64,000 nt of DNA from Plecoglossus altivelis (GCA_036571765.1 BROE01000007.1:14839663-14903662), one strand, 5' to 3'; counted from the stretch's first letter, positions 1 to 10,695 are shown. Notes: generated by a model not told the origin, from the letters alone. Made by a program: numbers and translations.

Positions 1-80
1 CTGATGCTATTCACATAGGGCCAAACCCTTCCCAGGGCTGCTGATGCTATTCACATAGGGCCAAACCCTTCCCAGGGCTG
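1..80. repeat. 40-bp direct repeat, 2 copies
   Basis: The 40-base unit starting ctgatgctattcacataggg occurs at 1-40 and again at 41-80 without a difference. The array may extend left of the window. Confidence 0.9.
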
Positions 81-853
81 CATGGTGTGTTAGCTTAATG
101 ATCCTCTTAATCCAGTCCTTCAATCAAACTCAACTGTGGATGCTAGGAATTGAGCTAACCAGAATGTCATCTTTGTGAGAATCATTGCCGATGTGGAACT
201 AGGTCTTTAAACCATATTAGCATGTTTATTTTGGGACTTGATTAGCATTGGCTAACATGAGGGTGGAAAGGAGGGGGCGGCCATGTAAAAAAAATCATTA
301 GCACAGTTACTGTTGCAGAGCCATAATGTATCTTTCCGCAAGTCAAACTCTGGGCTCTGTCAACTGATAGAAAAGCATCAGAATTTGATTACATTTGGCC
401 ACTGAAAAGTCTGGTTTACAGTTCTTTAAAAATACATCTAAGGTCATGATCATGCCCATACATACATGCCATGGACCAATTCCTAAACTACTTCAGTAAC
501 TGATACTGACGACTCATAAAAGACACATTCAACATCTTTAAACCACAAACACAGCTACACCATTGCCACCACCACCACGCCAAGGGTTTAAAACAACATC
601 AAACTGTTCTTCTGACTTACTATAAAACTACCTCCCGATAAAGATTTCCAGCAAACCTGTTATCATCCCTTCAGCGCCAGTAGAACAGATCTGAAAGCTC
701 CAGGTTATCTTGCCTGGGTCCCTCCTCAGAAGCAACCTGCTAATTATACCCCTGAGTGTGGTGGCAGAGTCTCTGATGCTACAGTAGAGAAAGTAGGGCG
801 TTCTGACAACGCACACCAGTCATCACCAAATGACTTAAGGGCCTTCTCTAACT
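81..853. other. unique intron sequence
   Basis: No gene, RNA or transposon recognised. Short open frames on the minus strand have no family features. Confidence 0.5.
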
Positions 854-1100
854 GCGCACACACACAGCCCTCCAACCACACGCACACACACACACACACA
901 CACACTAACACACACGTGCACACACACACACATGCACGAACACACACACACACACACACACAACCACAGCCCTCCAACCTCACACACACAGCCTTCCAAC
1001 CTCACACACACAGCTCTCCAACCTTGCACATACACAGCCCTCCAACCTTGCACATACACAGCCCTCCAACTTCAGACACACAGCCCTACAACCTCATACA
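854..1100. repeat. CA microsatellite plus 22-24-bp minisatellite
   Basis: A (CA)n tract with a few interruptions (about 885-961) is followed by six copies of a 22-24-bp unit whose core is agccctccaacct, starting near 968, 990, 1012, 1036, 1060 and 1082. CA runs link the cores, suggesting the minisatellite grew out of the microsatellite. Confidence 0.85.
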
Positions 1101-1224
1101 CATGAACACCCCTCCAACCCAATCCACAAAACACAACATGCTTTGCTTGGCAGGAAACTGTCACTGTTTCTGGTTCTAGAATGAAGGCTGTGTGACACTA
1201 AGCAGATCACTCTTAAAAGAGAGC

Positions 1225-1290
1225 TGAGGGGAGGAGCCTCTGAGGGGAGGAGCCTCTGAGGGGAGGAGCCTCTGAGGGGAGGAGCCTCTG
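1225..1290. repeat. 16-bp tandem repeat, 4 copies
   Basis: Four head-to-tail copies of gaggggaggagcctct. Confidence 0.9.
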
Positions 1291-1475
1291 ACGGGAGAAT
1301 ACGTCAGTGTTTTGGAAGAGATGACTGCACCTCTGATGCAGTTTTAATTAGATGTCAGTGATCAAAGTGATAAGATCAACTTGTGCTTCTTGATATTGCT
1401 GAAATGTCTCTGTCCTTGAGATGACTAACTCTCACAATCATCTCTGTAGAACCTCCACACACGATTAAATATTAC

Positions 1476-1557
1476 ACATTGACACACACACACATATACA
1501 CACAGTGACATGCACACATTGACACACAAACACTCAGTGACACATACACAAACACAC
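1476..1557. repeat. imperfect CA/TG microsatellite next to the exon
   Basis: CA-rich tract with interspersed gtgacac/ttgacac steps. In the nrg3 direction it is a UG-rich stretch starting at the donor itself. Confidence 0.8.
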
Positions 1558-1563
1558 CTGCAG
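1551..1563 (-). promoter_or_regulatory. nrg3: 5' splice site (donor) of the nrg3 EGF exon, inside a TG-rich repeat
   Basis: Minus-strand reading is ctgcag|gtgtgttt, with the GT at 1557-1556. The exon side (CAG) is good, but intron positions +3 to +6 are TGTG-like instead of the usual RAGT. The intron continues as a TG/TGTC-rich tract to about 1476. The frame would otherwise run on into a Cys-Val repeat, which supports splicing here. Confidence 0.8.
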
Positions 1564-1690
1564 TGTCTGTGCACTCCTGCCACAGTCTGGATGATGGAAC
1601 ACTCTCCCTCGTTCAGACAGAAGGCCAGGTCTTTATCCTCCAAGCAGGGCTGGAACACCTCAGAACGCATGCTAGGAGACGTAGGTGCCA
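1558..1690 (-). CDS. nrg3: neuregulin 3 EGF-like exon (exon 2), single internal exon
   Basis: Internal exon of a neuregulin. Read on the minus strand it opens with two bases of a split codon, has 43 full codons and ends with two bases of another (phase in 1, phase out 2). The peptide contains CLEDKDLAFCLNEGEC followed by SIIQTVAGVHRHC, giving cysteines 1-4 of an EGF module at codons 15, 24, 30 and 43. The DKDLA-F/Y-CLN-E/D-GEC core and the HRHC end match neuregulin 3 from memory; NRG1, NRG2 and NRG4 differ clearly here. NRG3 is a membrane-anchored ligand whose EGF domain binds the ErbB4 receptor on neighbouring cells, mainly in the nervous system. The exon ends just after cysteine 4, the conserved intron position of ErbB ligands, so cysteines 5 and 6 must lie in the next exon, at lower coordinates outside the window. 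Odd point: eight residues between cysteines 1 and 2, where I recall seven in mammals. Paralogue (nrg3a or nrg3b) cannot be assigned. Confidence 0.9.
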
Positions 1691-1745
1691 CTGGAGAGGA
1701 AGAGGGGGCGGAGAGGGAGGAATGGATGGAGGGGGAGAGACAGAG
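1691..1745 (-). promoter_or_regulatory. nrg3: 3' splice site (acceptor and polypyrimidine tract) of the nrg3 EGF exon
   Basis: On the minus strand about 50 bases of almost pure C/T (for example tccctctccgccccctcttc) run straight into ctctccag and then the exon. The AG is at 1692-1691. This is a textbook strong acceptor and fixes the exon start at 1690. The open frame continues a few bases into the tract, but the AG and the EGF alignment favour 1690. Confidence 0.85.
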
Positions 1746-2459
1746 TTAGGTCAAGCTCTAAACATCATTGAAATTCTCTAACATGAAACCAAAGCAACAC
1801 TCGGCAACACAACATAAATATTAACATCTAGACTGTTCTTGCTGGTCTTGTAATGTAATTACACATGAGTTCATTTAATCTTCTTTCTAACTCTTTAAAG
1901 TGTATTTGAGTTCTTTTTGAAAATCACTATATAAAACGTGTGTCTAATGATTATTATTATTATTATTATTATTATCTTAATTCAATGTGTTGCCAAACAT
2001 CGTTCACACCACTGTAACTGTCATGCTACTGTGAACTGGCCACCACATTGTCCAAGTCAGGCTTACTGGAAAACATCTTAAAGGTTAGAGACATTTTACA
2101 GTCATTTGGGTTAATGCATCTGTCGAATGGTGGCTTGTGCTAAATATATGATAAAACATCATATCAGCACTATCTGCAGTTTAGCTTGACTTTGTTTTAG
2201 TTCAGGCGCCTTTGTATTTCCCATGAAGTAAAGGATAACCTGTGCTGGTAAGCAAGTCCTTGTGGAGGAGATGCAGGCAAACTGAGGGAAGATGCCTGCT
2301 GGGATGATCAGTGTCTCAGGTCAGACGGAACAATGACACATATGGCCAGTAGCATCCCAGTCAGCCAGCTGGTATGGTAATCTCACATCAAACTTTTGAT
2401 GAAACTGGAGAGCTCTGTTATATCTATACATGTCTTCACAGCAATATGTGTGAGCGTGA
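1746..2459. other. unique intron sequence with an (ATT)n tract
   Basis: Non-repetitive apart from about nine ATT units at 1951-1976. No coding or RNA signature seen. Confidence 0.5.
1950..1976. repeat. (ATT)n microsatellite
   Basis: Uninterrupted ttattattatt run of about 26 bases. Confidence 0.95.
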
Positions 2460-2502
2460 AACACAAACACACACACACAAACACACACACACACACACAC
2501 AG
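2460..2502. repeat. (CA)n microsatellite
   Basis: CA run with two CAAACA interruptions. Confidence 0.95.
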
Positions 2503-3814
2503 ATACAATATCATCTGTCCAGGCCTCTCAGATAGGATTGTCTGGCATTATGTTTCACACCTTGTCAATAAAATTGGATTAAACCTTTGATACTTCCTTT
2601 ATCCATTTACGTTTAGTCAACACAGCCTCTCAGCTTGTCTCTGTCAACACAGCCTACCAGCCAGTCTCTCTCTGGAACCTGCAGTGGCAGGCCTCTGGAA
2701 AGACTGCTCAATCTGGCCAATCAGACCCCAACCTGCTCTCCTGTTGACCAATCCCATGTCAAAAAGAGATCAAAGATGAAATATTCATGTTTTAATCATT
2801 CTGCAGTAGCAAGAATTCCAGATCAGACTGAACATTCCATCCCGTTCTTGATGGAAACATCTGGGGCTTGTTGCCAGTGCAGAAGTGGGCAGATCAATTA
2901 GATCATTTACAAGCTCCCGTAACAGTGGGATGAACAGGACCATTGCTGCCAGGATCTCTCTCATCACGTGAAGTACTGCTCTCATTAGAAAACCAGCATT
3001 TCATGTATACTATTGCCCACCAGCATTAGAAAACCAGTATTTCATGTGTTCTATTGCCAAACATAAATTGAGATCTGTTTGAATAGTGAGGGGACCCTGG
3101 AGGGGTCCTTGTCTTCTGCATCTGTCAGTAGCCTCACTGTCACCAGCCAGCATTATCTCAGCTTCAGACGACACCAAACTACATTACCTGAATTATTAAT
3201 TCTACACATTCCCAAGACTGCTGTTCAAAAGGTGATCTATTCCAAGACATAACTTCAAGAATAGAAAATAGAACACAAGTCTCCCAGCAGCACAAACGTC
3301 CAAGGCAGTAACTGAGTGGTGGCTGTGCGGACCTGCTGTTGTGGTCACACAGCCTTTAAGCCGTCCGATTGGTCTGGTCACACAGTTTAAAGACAGCAGC
3401 AAACCTCTACCATGCTGATGGATATTAACATTAACATCCATAATAAATGAATGACCCATGTTCCTCTGGAGAGGGAAAGCATTTAATTTTTAATGAAGAC
3501 AGAGATGAATGCTCTCACTTGTGGAAAAGCTCAGTCTCATTCTCTGTCCAATCTTGGAACAAGTTTATTAATTCCTAAAGTGGCATGCCTCAGGGAACCC
3601 CCTCTACATAGCTCACCTAATTCTAGCCCTGTGGCTAAAGTCACTATTGACAGGTTATTCAAATAGAGCAGAAAATGAATGCTTGTTGGGACCAAGCTCA
3701 AGCATTTAGCCTAATTAACTGTGCAAGATGGTAATGATTTTCCTCTGACTTCAAGTGGTTTTTCCACTTCAGTTATCTCACGCGACAAATTCCTGACACC
3801 CCAACCGCATTCCA
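2503..3814. other. unique intron sequence
   Basis: No gene recognised. Contains a two-copy 41-bp direct repeat at 2983-3058 (core cattagaaaaccag). The part at 3640-3770 is A/T-rich with several ATTA/TAAT cores and looks like possible conserved non-coding DNA. Confidence 0.5.
2983..3058. repeat. 41-bp direct repeat, 2 copies
   Basis: cattagaaaaccag followed by tttcatgt starts at 2983 and again at 3024, with a few substitutions. Confidence 0.85.
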
Positions 3815-4046
3815 CCCACACACACAACGTCTAATACACACACATACTCCTTCCCTCACACACACAACGTTTAATACACACGCATACTCCTTCCCTCACA
3901 CACACAACGTTTAATACACACACATACTCCTTCCCTCACACACACAACGTTTAACACACACACATACTCCTTCCCTCACACACACAACGTTTAATACACA
4001 CATATACTCTTTCCATCACACACACAACACTCTGTCCCTCACACAC
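3815..4046. repeat. 40-bp minisatellite, about 5.5 copies
   Basis: The phrase cacacaacgtttaatacaca recurs at 3821, 3861, 3901, 3941 and 3981, exactly 40 bp apart, linked by catactccttccct. A degraded copy follows at 4021. Confidence 0.95.
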
Positions 4047-4430
4047 AAGCATACAATCTGTGAATCATGAATGTGAATGGTGAGACCCAGCTGAATCTTT
4101 ATGAAATACTGGATGTGAGCTTTTACCTTTCGTTGCACAACATGATCTCCCTTCCTAAGACTTCACACGATCCAAAGCAGCACTGGCATATTTAGTCTTT
4201 TTCCATCTTAAATAAGACATGTTATACTCATCATTTGTACTCATAACTCTAAACAATTACTCTCAAGTCTCAGGACTTTCAGAGCTTTGTACAAACTCCA
4301 CCTGCTAAATAATCTAAATTAAAATACTCAGTGAGTCATTAAAAAAACATTAATGTTCAATGCATTTAGCATCTACAAACTATGATCATTTTGTTTTCCT
4401 CTCCTAGATGCTTCTCATTAAGAGTTACCT
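4047..4430. other. unique intron sequence
   Basis: A/T-rich, non-repetitive. Nothing recognised. Confidence 0.5.
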
Positions 4431-4506
4431 TCATCTTCATCTTCATTATGAGTTACCTTCATCATCATCATCATCATTATGAGTTACCTTCATCATCATG
4501 AGTTAC

Positions 4507-4554
<48 letters not shown>

Positions 4555-4590
4555 GAGTTACCTCCATCATCATCATCATCATCATGAGTT
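4431..4590. repeat. (ATC)n trinucleotide array with gagttacct spacers
   Basis: Runs of tcatcatcat of different length alternate with the phrase gagttacct four times. This is a nested microsatellite within a minisatellite. Confidence 0.9.
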
Positions 4591-4605
4591 CCTCTCCTTC
4601 ACACT

Positions 4606-5062
4606 TCTACACACCCATACACACACATGTCTACACACACACCTCTACACACACACCCCTACACACACACGTCTACACACACACCCCTACACACACACAC
4701 CTCTACACACACATACCTACACACGCACACACATCTACACACACACACCTGTACACCCACACCCCTACACACACACACCTGTACACACACACCCCTACAC
4801 ACACACACCTCTAAACACACACACCTCTACACACCCCTATACACACCCCTCTACACCTCTCCAAACACACACACATACACATCTACGCACACCTATACAC
4901 CTGTACACACACTTCTACACGTCTACACACACACACCTCTACACATATTTTCTACATACACACCTCTACACACATACCTCTACACATCTCTCTACACACA
5001 CACACACACACACACAAACACACACAGACACACCTGCCTCATCTCACTGCACACACACCTGC
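4606..5062. repeat. CTACACACAC-type CA-rich array
   Basis: About 450 bases of cacacac blocks separated by ctctac, cctac, tctac or cctgtac. Three overlapping open frames on the plus strand are pure His/Thr repeats and are not genes. Confidence 0.9.
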
Positions 5063-6269
5063 CTCATAGTGTAGTGTAGTCCTATGAGAACAGCTCCCTA
5101 TCACAAAGGTAAATGAATAACTCAGTTATCTGGATTCAAATGGAAGTATTCATAAGTCTGCATCTAAATAATATATTCCCTTCAGATAATGGGTTGCACA
5201 TTACAGACGTAGGCCAGAACCAAGACCTGAGGTGTTGATATGTGCATTCCACAACGCTTTTATCTTCGCCATTTTAAAAGCCTGACTGCTCAAGTCCCGA
5301 GCAGGCTGCTCGATTAGCCACAAACAGCCGACAGAAGTGACAGCTTCAGAGAGCAGGAATCATCTTGCCTCCATTCCTTTGAAATCACTCACTTTCCTTC
5401 TACACAAAGACAATCCGCCTCTCTAATTCCCAGGATAACTTTCAAGGAATGCATTAGCAGGGGAGTATGGTGATGATTCCAGCCCTGTGAGTTCACAGTC
5501 TCCCAGAACAGAACTGCGTGCTCAGGCTTCCTGCCAGTGTAGCCTTGCTGGAAGATTACACCTCTGAAGGAAGGACACGACCGCAATCTGATCAGATGAA
5601 TGAGACAGTATTCCAGATATATCAGAACTGTGCGTGTACACAGCTGAGAACAGGGTACTTCCAGCATTGCATTACACTGTCCTACATCCTATATTTTTAT
5701 TTTTATATTTTTCATCTATATTATTTTTATTTTCGACCACTTCCTCTCATTTATGTTAGTCCAACAGGCAGGACCTGGTCCATAATAAACAAGAATGCTG
5801 GCATCAACAGACTCTCTGGAGATGTGAAGTTTAAACATGATGGTGACTAGCATGAGGTCTGATGAGTGGTTTAAAGGTAGTTGTTATGACAGTACCCATA
5901 GTAGATAACACAAGACAATAGACTGTAATAAGAATGGACACTCTTTTCTGCCTCTTCTCATTGTAAGAGTATCGAAATGATCCTGGATATTGATGCTGCC
6001 ATCATATTCTAATGTGGAGCCAGAATGTGGGCAGTAGGGATGTGTGGTGAGGCACCAGTGTCCAGGTGCCCCTTCACACTGGTCCAACCCCATCGCAAGC
6101 ACACACTAACCCCTTTTAATGTTATCTAACTAATTGAAAACCGATCAGAAAAATGTGCAGTTGAAATCGCATCAGTGTGATAAGAGCTCCCTGAAATTAT
6201 GTTATTTGAGGTGCACTTTATTTTTGAGTTCATGCCCCATCAGCTAACATGGAGTGGGATGGACTCATG
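5063..6269. other. unique intron sequence
   Basis: No gene recognised. A T-rich tattttta patch lies at 5690-5745. Open frames on both strands lack family features and overlap each other. Confidence 0.5.
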
Positions 6270-6274
6270 ACCAG

Positions 6275-6372
6275 TACTGGAGCCGGCCACTAGGGGGCGA
6301 TCGAGATGCTTTGGTTTCACTGTTGAGGAGCTGTCGTTGTGCTGTACACTCTTTTTACAGTCAATGGGCAGT
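6275..6372 (+). mobile_element. dispersed teleost repeat fragment (SINE/MITE-like)
   Basis: Contains gccactagggggcgatcgag, then atgctttggtttcact, gaggagctgtcgt and tttttacagtcaatggg. I recognise this string of words from memory as an interspersed element common in teleost genomes. The class cannot be settled without a repeat library. Confidence 0.5.
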
Positions 6373-6952
6373 CCCTGTTCTGAGGCCTTGTATTCGTTTA
6401 AACTGGTACACAGTTTGTACTAATGTCACCACTGTAATGGAGTTGTTGAGTTAAGGTTAGTTTCTGTCTATGGGACTCCTCAGTAACAGATAGCACTAGG
6501 GCTGTGTACACAGTTCACATCTCTACACTACATTTCAGGTGACATGTTGACTAACTACTGCCTTCCTGGTATTTCATACATGGCAAATATGATTAATAAC
6601 TGATTCATAAAGAATCCCTGAATGCTTTCCACCTGTAGTGAAGTCTAGCGTACCAATCCCATTATCTCTTGTGGGATTACGGCTAGTTCATTGTGTGAGC
6701 TACAGGCACAATCCACACCTTGCTACGATTAATTAGCTCAAGATTAAAGAGCAGATTATGCCTCAATTCACAATCATCTCAAATTGATAATGCCTGTTTA
6801 ATTTATGAGAGATTAAGCAAGACATTCACAAATCCATAAATCCTCTGATCTCTTCCCCCAGGTCTCTCTTCTGCTTAGTTTTGTCCTCCAGTCTCTCCGT
6901 AAACATGCTAGTACAGCTCATTAAAATTCAAGGCAGAACACAAGGCAGGTAA
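6373..6952. other. unique intron sequence with possible conserved element
   Basis: No gene seen. 6715-6850 is rich in homeodomain-type ATTA/TAAT cores (for example gattaattagctcaagatta) and lacks repeats, as in many conserved enhancers of developmental genes. Conservation was not tested. Confidence 0.35.
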
Positions 6953-6984
6953 AACACACACACACACAGACACACACACACACA
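6953..6984. repeat. (CA)n microsatellite
   Basis: CA run with one GA interruption. Confidence 0.95.
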
Positions 6985-7071
6985 TCTCCATGCCAATTTA
7001 CATTTGTAGCATTTTCCTCAACGGCTACCTGGTAATGTGCTCATTAGTGTGCTTGTGCTCAAGACAGTCTC

Positions 7072-7410
7072 AGGGGGGAGAGGGAAGGGGGAGGAGAGTG
7101 AAGGGGGGAGAGAGAAGGGAGAGGAGAGTGGAAGGGGGAGAGAGAAGGGAGAGGAGAGTGGAAGGGGGAGGGGAGTAGAAGGGAAGGGTGAAGGGAGAGG
7201 AGAGTGGAAGGGGGAGGTGGAAGGGAGAGGGGGAGAAGGGAGTGGAAAGGGGAGGGGGAAGGGAGAGGGGGAGAGGAGAGTGAAGGGGGGAGGGGCAAAG
7301 GAGAGTGGAAAGGGGAGGAGAGTGAGCAAGGGGAAGGAGGAGGGGAGAGGGGGAGAGGAGAGTAGAAGGATGAGGACGTAGAAGGGGGAGAGGAGAGAAG
7401 AGGAGGGTGT
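7072..7410. repeat. purine-only GGGAGA/GGAAG minisatellite
   Basis: About 340 bases with almost no pyrimidines on the plus strand, built from agtggaagggggaga and gagaagggagagga units of about 24-30 bp. Such tracts can form triplex or G-quadruplex structures. Overlapping open frames here are shadows of the repeat. Confidence 0.9.
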
Positions 7411-7626
7411 GCTTGTGTTTACAACAGCGTAACATCAAAGGCCCACGTGAGGGCAGGCCCTCTAAGGGACCAGTAATTGCTTACCCAGCATGCAACACTG
7501 GGTCCGTGGTCAGAAACATGGTCTGTAATTTGTGTTAGGAAAACATTTAGACTCAGATTTCACCCCAGTGTTAGTCTGTTTGGATTTCTCATGATGTATG
7601 AGGAGGACATGAGCTGAAATATGTAT
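7411..7626. other. unique intron sequence
   Basis: Nothing recognised. Confidence 0.5.
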
Positions 7627-7778
7627 GATCACGACAGTAGTTCCAGTGACTCTGGCATGAGGTAGATCACGACAGTAGTCCCAGTGACTCTGGCATGAGG
7701 TAGATCACGACAGTAGTCCCAGTGACTCTGGCATGAGGTAGATCACGACAGTAGTTTCAGTGACTCTGGTATGAGGTA
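7627..7778. repeat. 38-bp minisatellite, 4 copies
   Basis: gatcacgacagtagt starts at 7627, 7665, 7703 and 7741, exactly 38 bp apart. The unit ends in tctggcatgaggta. Confidence 0.95.
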
Positions 7779-8254
7779 GATCAAAATGCATGGCTACAAC
7801 TCCTTATAAGTATCCTAACCAACAGTAGGTAAGAGTTATGAAAAGCAATTGCTGGAGCAAGAGAACGAAAAATAATTTGGAGTATAAAAGGGAAAGATTA
7901 TCTCTATTACCTTTTATAACCATTAGCCTCAAACAAGGTTTCCTGCTGGAACTGAGTTACATGACACAAGAGGATGAACAAACAGTGTGTTCATCGACGT
8001 CAGAACAGCCACGAAGCAGAATCCTGCTGTGGCCCCTTCCTCGGGTCTCCAGGCAACCTGAAGGGCAGTGAGGCCATTGCTCCATGCTGAAGACTGATGG
8101 AGTTGACCTGAGGGACAGGTTCTGAAAGGTGACTGTCAGCCCTGAGGGCAAGAGCAAGGTAAACTGGGCCATGGAGCTCTCCAAGGGACATCTGTCACAC
8201 AGCAGGGGTCTGGTCTGTCCTTCACCTGACTCCTCTGAGGACAAGACACAGGGA
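7779..8254. other. unique intron sequence
   Basis: No gene recognised. Confidence 0.5.
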
Positions 8255-8640
8255 GGCTAGGAGAGTTAGCTAGTCTGGGAGAGAGGAGGCTAGGAGGGTT
8301 TGCTAGTCTGGGAGAGAGGAGGCTAGGAGAGTTAGCTAGTCTGGGAGAGGAGAGGCTAGGAGGGTTAGCTAGTCTGGTAGAGGGGAGGCTAGGAGGGTTA
8401 GCCAGTCTGGGAGAGGAGAGGCTAGGAGGGTTAGCAAGTCTGGTAGAGGAGAGGCTAGGAGGGTTAGCTAGTCTGGGAGAGGGGAGGCTAGGAGGGTTAG
8501 CTAGTCTGGGAGAGAGGAGGCTAGGAGGGTTAGCTAGTCTGAGAGAGGAGAGGCTAGGAGGGTTAGCTAGTCTGGGAGAGGGGAGGCTAGGAGGGTTAGC
8601 TAGTCTGGGAGAGGGGAGGCTAGGCAGGCTAGGATATGAC
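8255..8640. repeat. 33-bp minisatellite, about 11-12 copies
   Basis: ggctaggagggttagctagt recurs every 33 bp from 8255. Because 33 is a multiple of 3 the minus strand gives an open frame with an 11-residue repeat (core PRLANPPSL). It has no start context or splice signal suggesting a gene. Confidence 0.95.
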
Positions 8641-9354
8641 ACTCTCAATGGAGAGTTTAAACACTGCCTCACTTTAATCTTACTTCTTCAAAGAAACATT
8701 CTTACTTAAAAATCTGTAATGAGATTCATAAAAACCGAGGGATTTGAGGATACTTAAAAAGCAGACCGTTTTTTATTTTATTTTTTACTAATGACAACCA
8801 CTTAATAAACATTTCTGGGAAGCAATTATCATATATTCTTCCTAAAATAGCATGAAGACAGGGGAATTTTGATTGCTTTGTCTCAAAATCAATACCTGCC
8901 AGTGAAAACAATTTCTCTGATTAAATCTGATAATCATACTGAGAGGCTATGATTATCCTGCAAGCAAAACTCCAAAATGAGAGCAGGCATGACCCTGGCC
9001 AAACACCCGGAATATTAAAAGCAAGGATCTAGAATGTGTTTTTCATTGTGCAGCACAGTTCTGACCACAGCACATGCTAGTGACGTTCTCTTGAGGTTCA
9101 ATGCTTCTCTATGCAGTGGAATACATTATCACAGTGTCATGGTAACCACAATGGAACCTTGCCATTAGTAAAGGCTAATCTGCCCATCATAATCTGTGTT
9201 TACCTTGAGCATGTTTTTGTAGAAAAGACATTTCAACTTTTTATTGGTGATTGTATACAAGGATTTCATATTGATGTCATGATTGTGATTTTATTTGATT
9301 CAACGGCTTTGTACAATGGTTCCAAATGCCAGTCTCATAATCTTTGGGGCATGT
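8641..9354. other. unique intron sequence
   Basis: A/T-rich and non-repetitive. 8780-8990 has several ATTA/ATCA cores and could be conserved non-coding DNA. Nothing else recognised. Confidence 0.4.
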
Positions 9355-9447
9355 CACATATATGTTAGGGGCCCTAATCTGAATCACATATATGTTAGGG
9401 GCCCTAATCTGAATCACATATATGTTAGGGGCCCTAATCTGAATCAC
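9355..9447. repeat. 30-bp tandem repeat, 3 copies
   Basis: cacatatatgttaggggccc followed by taatctgaat is repeated three times without a difference. Confidence 0.95.
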
Positions 9448-9464
9448 ATTTATTGACTCCACAC

Positions 9465-9560
9465 CACAGCTGCCCAAGGTTCAATTCCAGCCCCGGTCAT
9501 TTCTGCATATCCTCTCCTCTCTGTCTCAGTCTCTCTTCCCCTCTCTCTATTGAATGGGAC
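9465..9560 (+). mobile_element. possible tRNA-derived SINE fragment
   Basis: ggttcaattcc at 9479-9489 fits the RNA polymerase III B-box consensus. It is followed by ccggtcatttctgcatatcc and a C/T-rich stretch, resembling the body of a common teleost tRNA-SINE as I remember it. No A box is visible upstream, where the 30-bp repeat begins. It could be chance. Confidence 0.35.
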
Positions 9561-10059
9561 TGAAAGGTAAATCTGATGTTTGAATATAATCACCTGAGGA
9601 AGAACACCTGTGTCATCTGATCTCAAACTAACATCACCACAGTCACACACAGCTGTTCTTTCTACGTCAAAACTGATGAAGCAGGATACTTTAAAAAAAT
9701 ATTTTTTTTAAATATATTCTTTTTATTTATTATACAGTTTATTATCACAAGTTTGTGTTTCTGATGCTATTTTCCACTAAGCAAACACCCATCCTATTAA
9801 TGTGTTTTCTATTAATATATCAGTTTATAACCGTTTCAAAAGTGAAGCAAAAACAAAACAGTTAATCTGAGAGACAAGCTGAAGCACACACCTCCAGTCT
9901 AGAACCTTCCTGATTAACCAACAGAACATTTCCAGGAGTGATTATTGAGAATGGGGAGCGATTAATCAGACTTAATGAATGTTTACCTTCAAACAAGCTC
10001 ATTAGTCGTCCTGTAATGTTTGAGAGCAGCAAAATGATGCACATAATGATATGTGATAA
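9561..10059. other. unique intron sequence
   Basis: A/T-rich. 9930-10045 contains gcgattaatcagacttaatg and a TGTTTAC forkhead-type core and is a candidate conserved element. No gene recognised. Confidence 0.4.
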
Positions 10060-10695
10060 ACACTAACACAACACTACACTACACTACACTACACTACCAC
10101 TACACTACACTACACTAACCCTAACACTAAACTACACTACACTACACTACACTACACTAACACTACACTGCACTGCACTGCACTGCACTGCACTGCACTG
10201 CACTGCACTACACTACACTACACTACACTACACTACACTAACACTACACTACACTACACTAACACTAACACTACACTACACTAACACTACACTAACACAA
10301 CACTAACACAACACTACACTGCACTACACTACACTACACTGCACTACACTACACTATACTACACTACACTAACACTACACTACACTACACTACACTATAC
10401 TACACTACACTAACACTAACACTAACACTACACTACACTACACTACTCTACACTAAACTACACTAACACTACAATACACTACCACTACACTAACACTACA
10501 CTATACTACACTACACTATACTAACACTAACACTAACACTAACACTACACTAAACTACACTACACTAAACTACACTAACACTACACTAACACCACACTAA
10601 CACTACACTACACTACACTACACTACACTACACTAACACTACGCTAACACTACACTACACTACACTAACACTACACTATACTAACACTACACTAA
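10060..10695. repeat. ACTAC / ACTAAC / ACTGC pentamer-hexamer array
   Basis: Over 600 bases of five-base actac steps mixed with six-base actaac steps, plus a homogeneous block of nine or so cactg steps near 10166-10210. Irregular mixing of 5- and 6-bp units suggests slippage. Confidence 0.95.

Larger units (their letters stand above)
1..1557 (-). other. nrg3: nrg3 intron following the EGF exon (partial)
   Basis: Sequence downstream of the donor in the direction of nrg3 transcription. It runs off the left edge. I looked on the minus strand for the rest of the EGF module (cysteines 5 and 6, then the juxtamembrane and transmembrane segment) and found none, so that exon is outside the window. 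Confidence 0.7.

Noticed and set aside
1510..1749. Plus-strand open frames across the EGF exon
   Set aside because: Shadows of the minus-strand exon and of the CA repeat; they lack EGF cysteines and splice signals.
4553..5074. His/Thr-rich proteins
   Set aside because: CA-repeat translation; open in three overlapping frames.
8136..8672. 178-residue minus-strand protein with 11-residue repeats
   Set aside because: Product of the 33-bp minisatellite.
10110..10135. Telomeric TTAGGG-type repeat (ctaaccctaac)
   Set aside because: Only a single partial match inside an ACTAC array; not a telomere tract.
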